In this document: positions 62,598 through 64,000 of the stretch, in pieces | Position numbering within the stretch: position 1 is the stretch's first letter | How the letters are laid out: each line of letters begins with the position of its first letter | NCBI RefSeq assembly: GCF_007971385.1 | Contig: NZ_CP042434.1 | Span: forward strand, 1,550,001 to 1,614,000 | From: Arachidicoccus ginsenosidivorans | Lineage (GTDB): Bacteria > Bacteroidota > Bacteroidia > Chitinophagales > Chitinophagaceae | Direction: 5' to 3' | Length of the DNA: 64,000 nt | Position numbers and translations under genes: made by a program | The notes under the pieces: model-generated | Seen by the model: the letters and a program-made list of their open reading frames with translations, nothing else | Database searches by the model: none | Told to the model about the DNA's origin: nothing

Positions 62598-64000
62598 TTA
62601 TTTTGCTTTATTCACCTTCCTTCTAGCCCCCTTGCCCGATAACGACTTTATCAGTACCGGCAGTAATACAAGATTGGTGAAGGTGGCCACTGCCAGCGTT
62701 AAAGAGGTCAGCCAACCAAGGCTCTCGGTTCCGGCAAACTGACTGAATATAAATATAATAAATCCCGCCACCAGAACCAGGGAGGTATAAATAATACTAA
62801 TACCCGTATGGGTAATGGTTTGTTTCAGGGTTGCATCCACATCATTATTTAAATGAGGCAATTCCTGTTTATAGTTAATTAAAAACCGGATGGTCACATC
62901 TATGGCAATACCCAGTGCCACACTAAAAACCAGTACAGTGGACGGTTTTATAGAAATACCCAACCAGCCCATAACGCCTGCGGTGACAATTAAAGGGATA
63001 ACATTGGGAATCAAAGAACAAAACAGCATCCTTGTAGATTTAAACAAGTAAAGCATTGCCAGGGCAATCAGTATAAAAGCCCAGAAAATACTTTCTCCCA
63101 ACCCTTCTACAATATAGGTCGACCCTTCCAAAAAGGTAACTGTTGACCCCGTAAATGTAACCTTATAATGCGCGGAATCGAAGATCTTATCTGCCTCATG
63201 CCTAAAACTATCTAGTAAAACCGGTAGTTTGGTCGTACCAACATCTTTCATATTAACACTGATCCTGGCTACCTGCTTGTTGGAGTCAATAAAGCGGCTG
63301 ACCATGGAGCTGAGCGCGCTATTACTGGATGCCACATCTTTAGACTGTTTACTGATGCCTTTAATATAATTGCCCATAAAAGGCACTTCAAATTGGGTAA
63401 GTATCCCATAATAAGAGCTGTCACCCTCATAGAAAGCCTGACGGGCAAATTTTAATGCATTTACAAAAGAAAGCGGCTTGGCTACATCCGGTTGCCTCTC
63501 TAAATAGCCAGAGAACCGATCAATCTTACCGATCGTATTCAGGTTGCGAAATAAGCCGTTTTTCTTCTTACTATCTACAACAATCTCCAGGGGCATTACT
63601 CCGTTGAAATTCTGCTCAAACCATTTTAAATCAGTATAAATTTTATCAGAATGTGGCAGATCATCTACCACATGGGAGACTGTTTTCATTCGCAGTGTGC
63701 CTATAACAGCTACAACTAGCAGTACAATTGTGATCCCATACACATATTTTACATGATAAAAGGCCCATTTTTCAATTTTGATTAGTACCCGTGTCAGATA
63801 TTTATTATCCAGATACCGCATGTGGATTGGTTTGGGTGCCGCAAGCATACTGAGTACCGCTGGAATAAAGATCAAGGAGATAATAAATAACACCATGATA
63901 TTTATCCCGGCCACGACCCCAAATTCTTTTAATAGATCACTACTGGTAAAAGCAAATACGGCAAAACCAATGGCAGCAGCAATATTACAAAACAGCGTCA
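62598..64000 (-). CDS. MMPL/RND-family transporter (partial, N-terminus beyond window)
   Basis: The frame is open from the stop at 62598 to the window edge; a GTG at 63914 is internal, since in-frame codons continue upstream (FCNIAAAIGFAVFAFTSSDL). The sequence is the C-terminal part of an RND/MMPL superfamily protein: a membrane segment with NIMVLFIISLIFIPAVLSML, a long periplasmic loop, then helices SIFWAFILIALAMLYLF and VLVFSVALGIAIDVTIRFLI, with the family's helix-4-like Asp region. These proteins move lipids, hopanoids or other hydrophobic molecules. The substrate is unknown. Confidence 0.88.
   Translation of the reverse strand, partial: TLFCNIAAAIGFAVFAFTSSDLLKEFGVVAGINIMVLFIISLIFIPAVLSMLAAPKPIHMRYLDNKYLTRVLIKIEKWAFYHVKYVYGITIVLLVVAVIGTLRMKTVSHVVDDLPHSDKIYTDLKWFEQNFNGVMPLEIVVDSKKKNGLFRNLNTIGKIDRFSGYLERQPDVAKPLSFVNALKFARQAFYEGDSSYYGILTQFEVPFMGNYIKGISKQSKDVASSNSALSSMVSRFIDSNKQVARISVNMKDVGTTKLPVLLDSFRHEADKIFDSAHYKVTFTGSTVTFLEGSTYIVEGLGESIFWAFILIALAMLYLFKSTRMLFCSLIPNVIPLIVTAGVMGWLGISIKPSTVLVFSVALGIAIDVTIRFLINYKQELPHLNNDVDATLKQTITHTGISIIYTSLVLVAGFIIFIFSQFAGTESLGWLTSLTLAVATFTNLVLLPVLIKSLSGKGARRKVNKAK

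Noticed and set aside
1..64000. CRISPR arrays, rRNA genes, insertion sequences and phage genes
   Set aside because: No regularly spaced repeats, rRNA sequence, transposase or phage structural gene was recognised anywhere in the window.

Overview
The window is a moderately AT-rich stretch of a Bacteroidota chromosome. Gliding/type IX secretion genes (gldKLMN), a SusC/SusD pair with an ECF sigma/FecR switch, and promoters of the TTTG-N19-TAnnTTTG form together point to the Chitinophagaceae/Sphingobacteriales part of the phylum; genus cannot be read from this window.

Layout. 1-7.4 kb: a minus-strand copper-type efflux operon (HYC_CC_PP protein, CusA-like pump split into two frames, TolC-like channel, two tandem CusB-like adaptors, the last running off the edge). 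7.4-8.1 kb: a nearly gene-free strip with a tandem 11-bp repeat and a possible broken small gene, ending at tRNA-Leu(CAA). 8.2-11.8 kb: housekeeping genes (trmN6, gatC, two ABC ATPases, PduO-type adenosyltransferase, DUF2795). 12.2-17.8 kb: gldK-L-M-N plus an outer-membrane barrel. 17.8-24.8 kb: adenine deaminase, MBL-fold hydrolase, trmD, YcxB-like protein, a subclass B1 metallo-beta-lactamase with all its zinc ligands, S4 RNA-binding protein and M20 dipeptidase. 25.1-35.8 kb: an ECF sigma/FecR/SusC/SusD/DUF4843/PKD-like lipoprotein/TlpA cluster. 35.8-42.3 kb: CDF transporter, LptF/G permease, START-like protein, GH3 protein, small membrane protein, fabG. 42.5-47.4 kb: a LysR regulator divergent from dabB-dabA, an inorganic-carbon uptake system. 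47.5-53.3 kb: a hypothetical gene, class III aminotransferase, rnhA, rsmI, purS, a NUDIX-cupin fusion and an SPFH protein. 53.3-64 kb: ispD, FemAB-like protein, an M1-peptidase-like protein lacking its catalytic domain, an exopolysaccharide sugar transferase, Gfo/Idh oxidoreductase, HerA-like ATPase, murI, and an MMPL/RND transporter cut by the window end.

Two patterns cut across the window. First, six genes (S4 protein, dipeptidase, PKD-like lipoprotein, dabB, NUDIX-cupin, SPFH) are each broken by what looks like one missing base in a short homopolymer; restoring it rebuilds full-length family members, so they are probably intact genes in a sequence with homopolymer under-calls. Second, several genes have the -7 element only 4-5 nt before the start codon, which suggests leaderless mRNAs. 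The most interesting biology is the dabBA module beside a CbbR-like regulator, the catalytically hollow M1-like protein, the split CusA, and a long palindrome between two divergent, apparently leaderless promoters.
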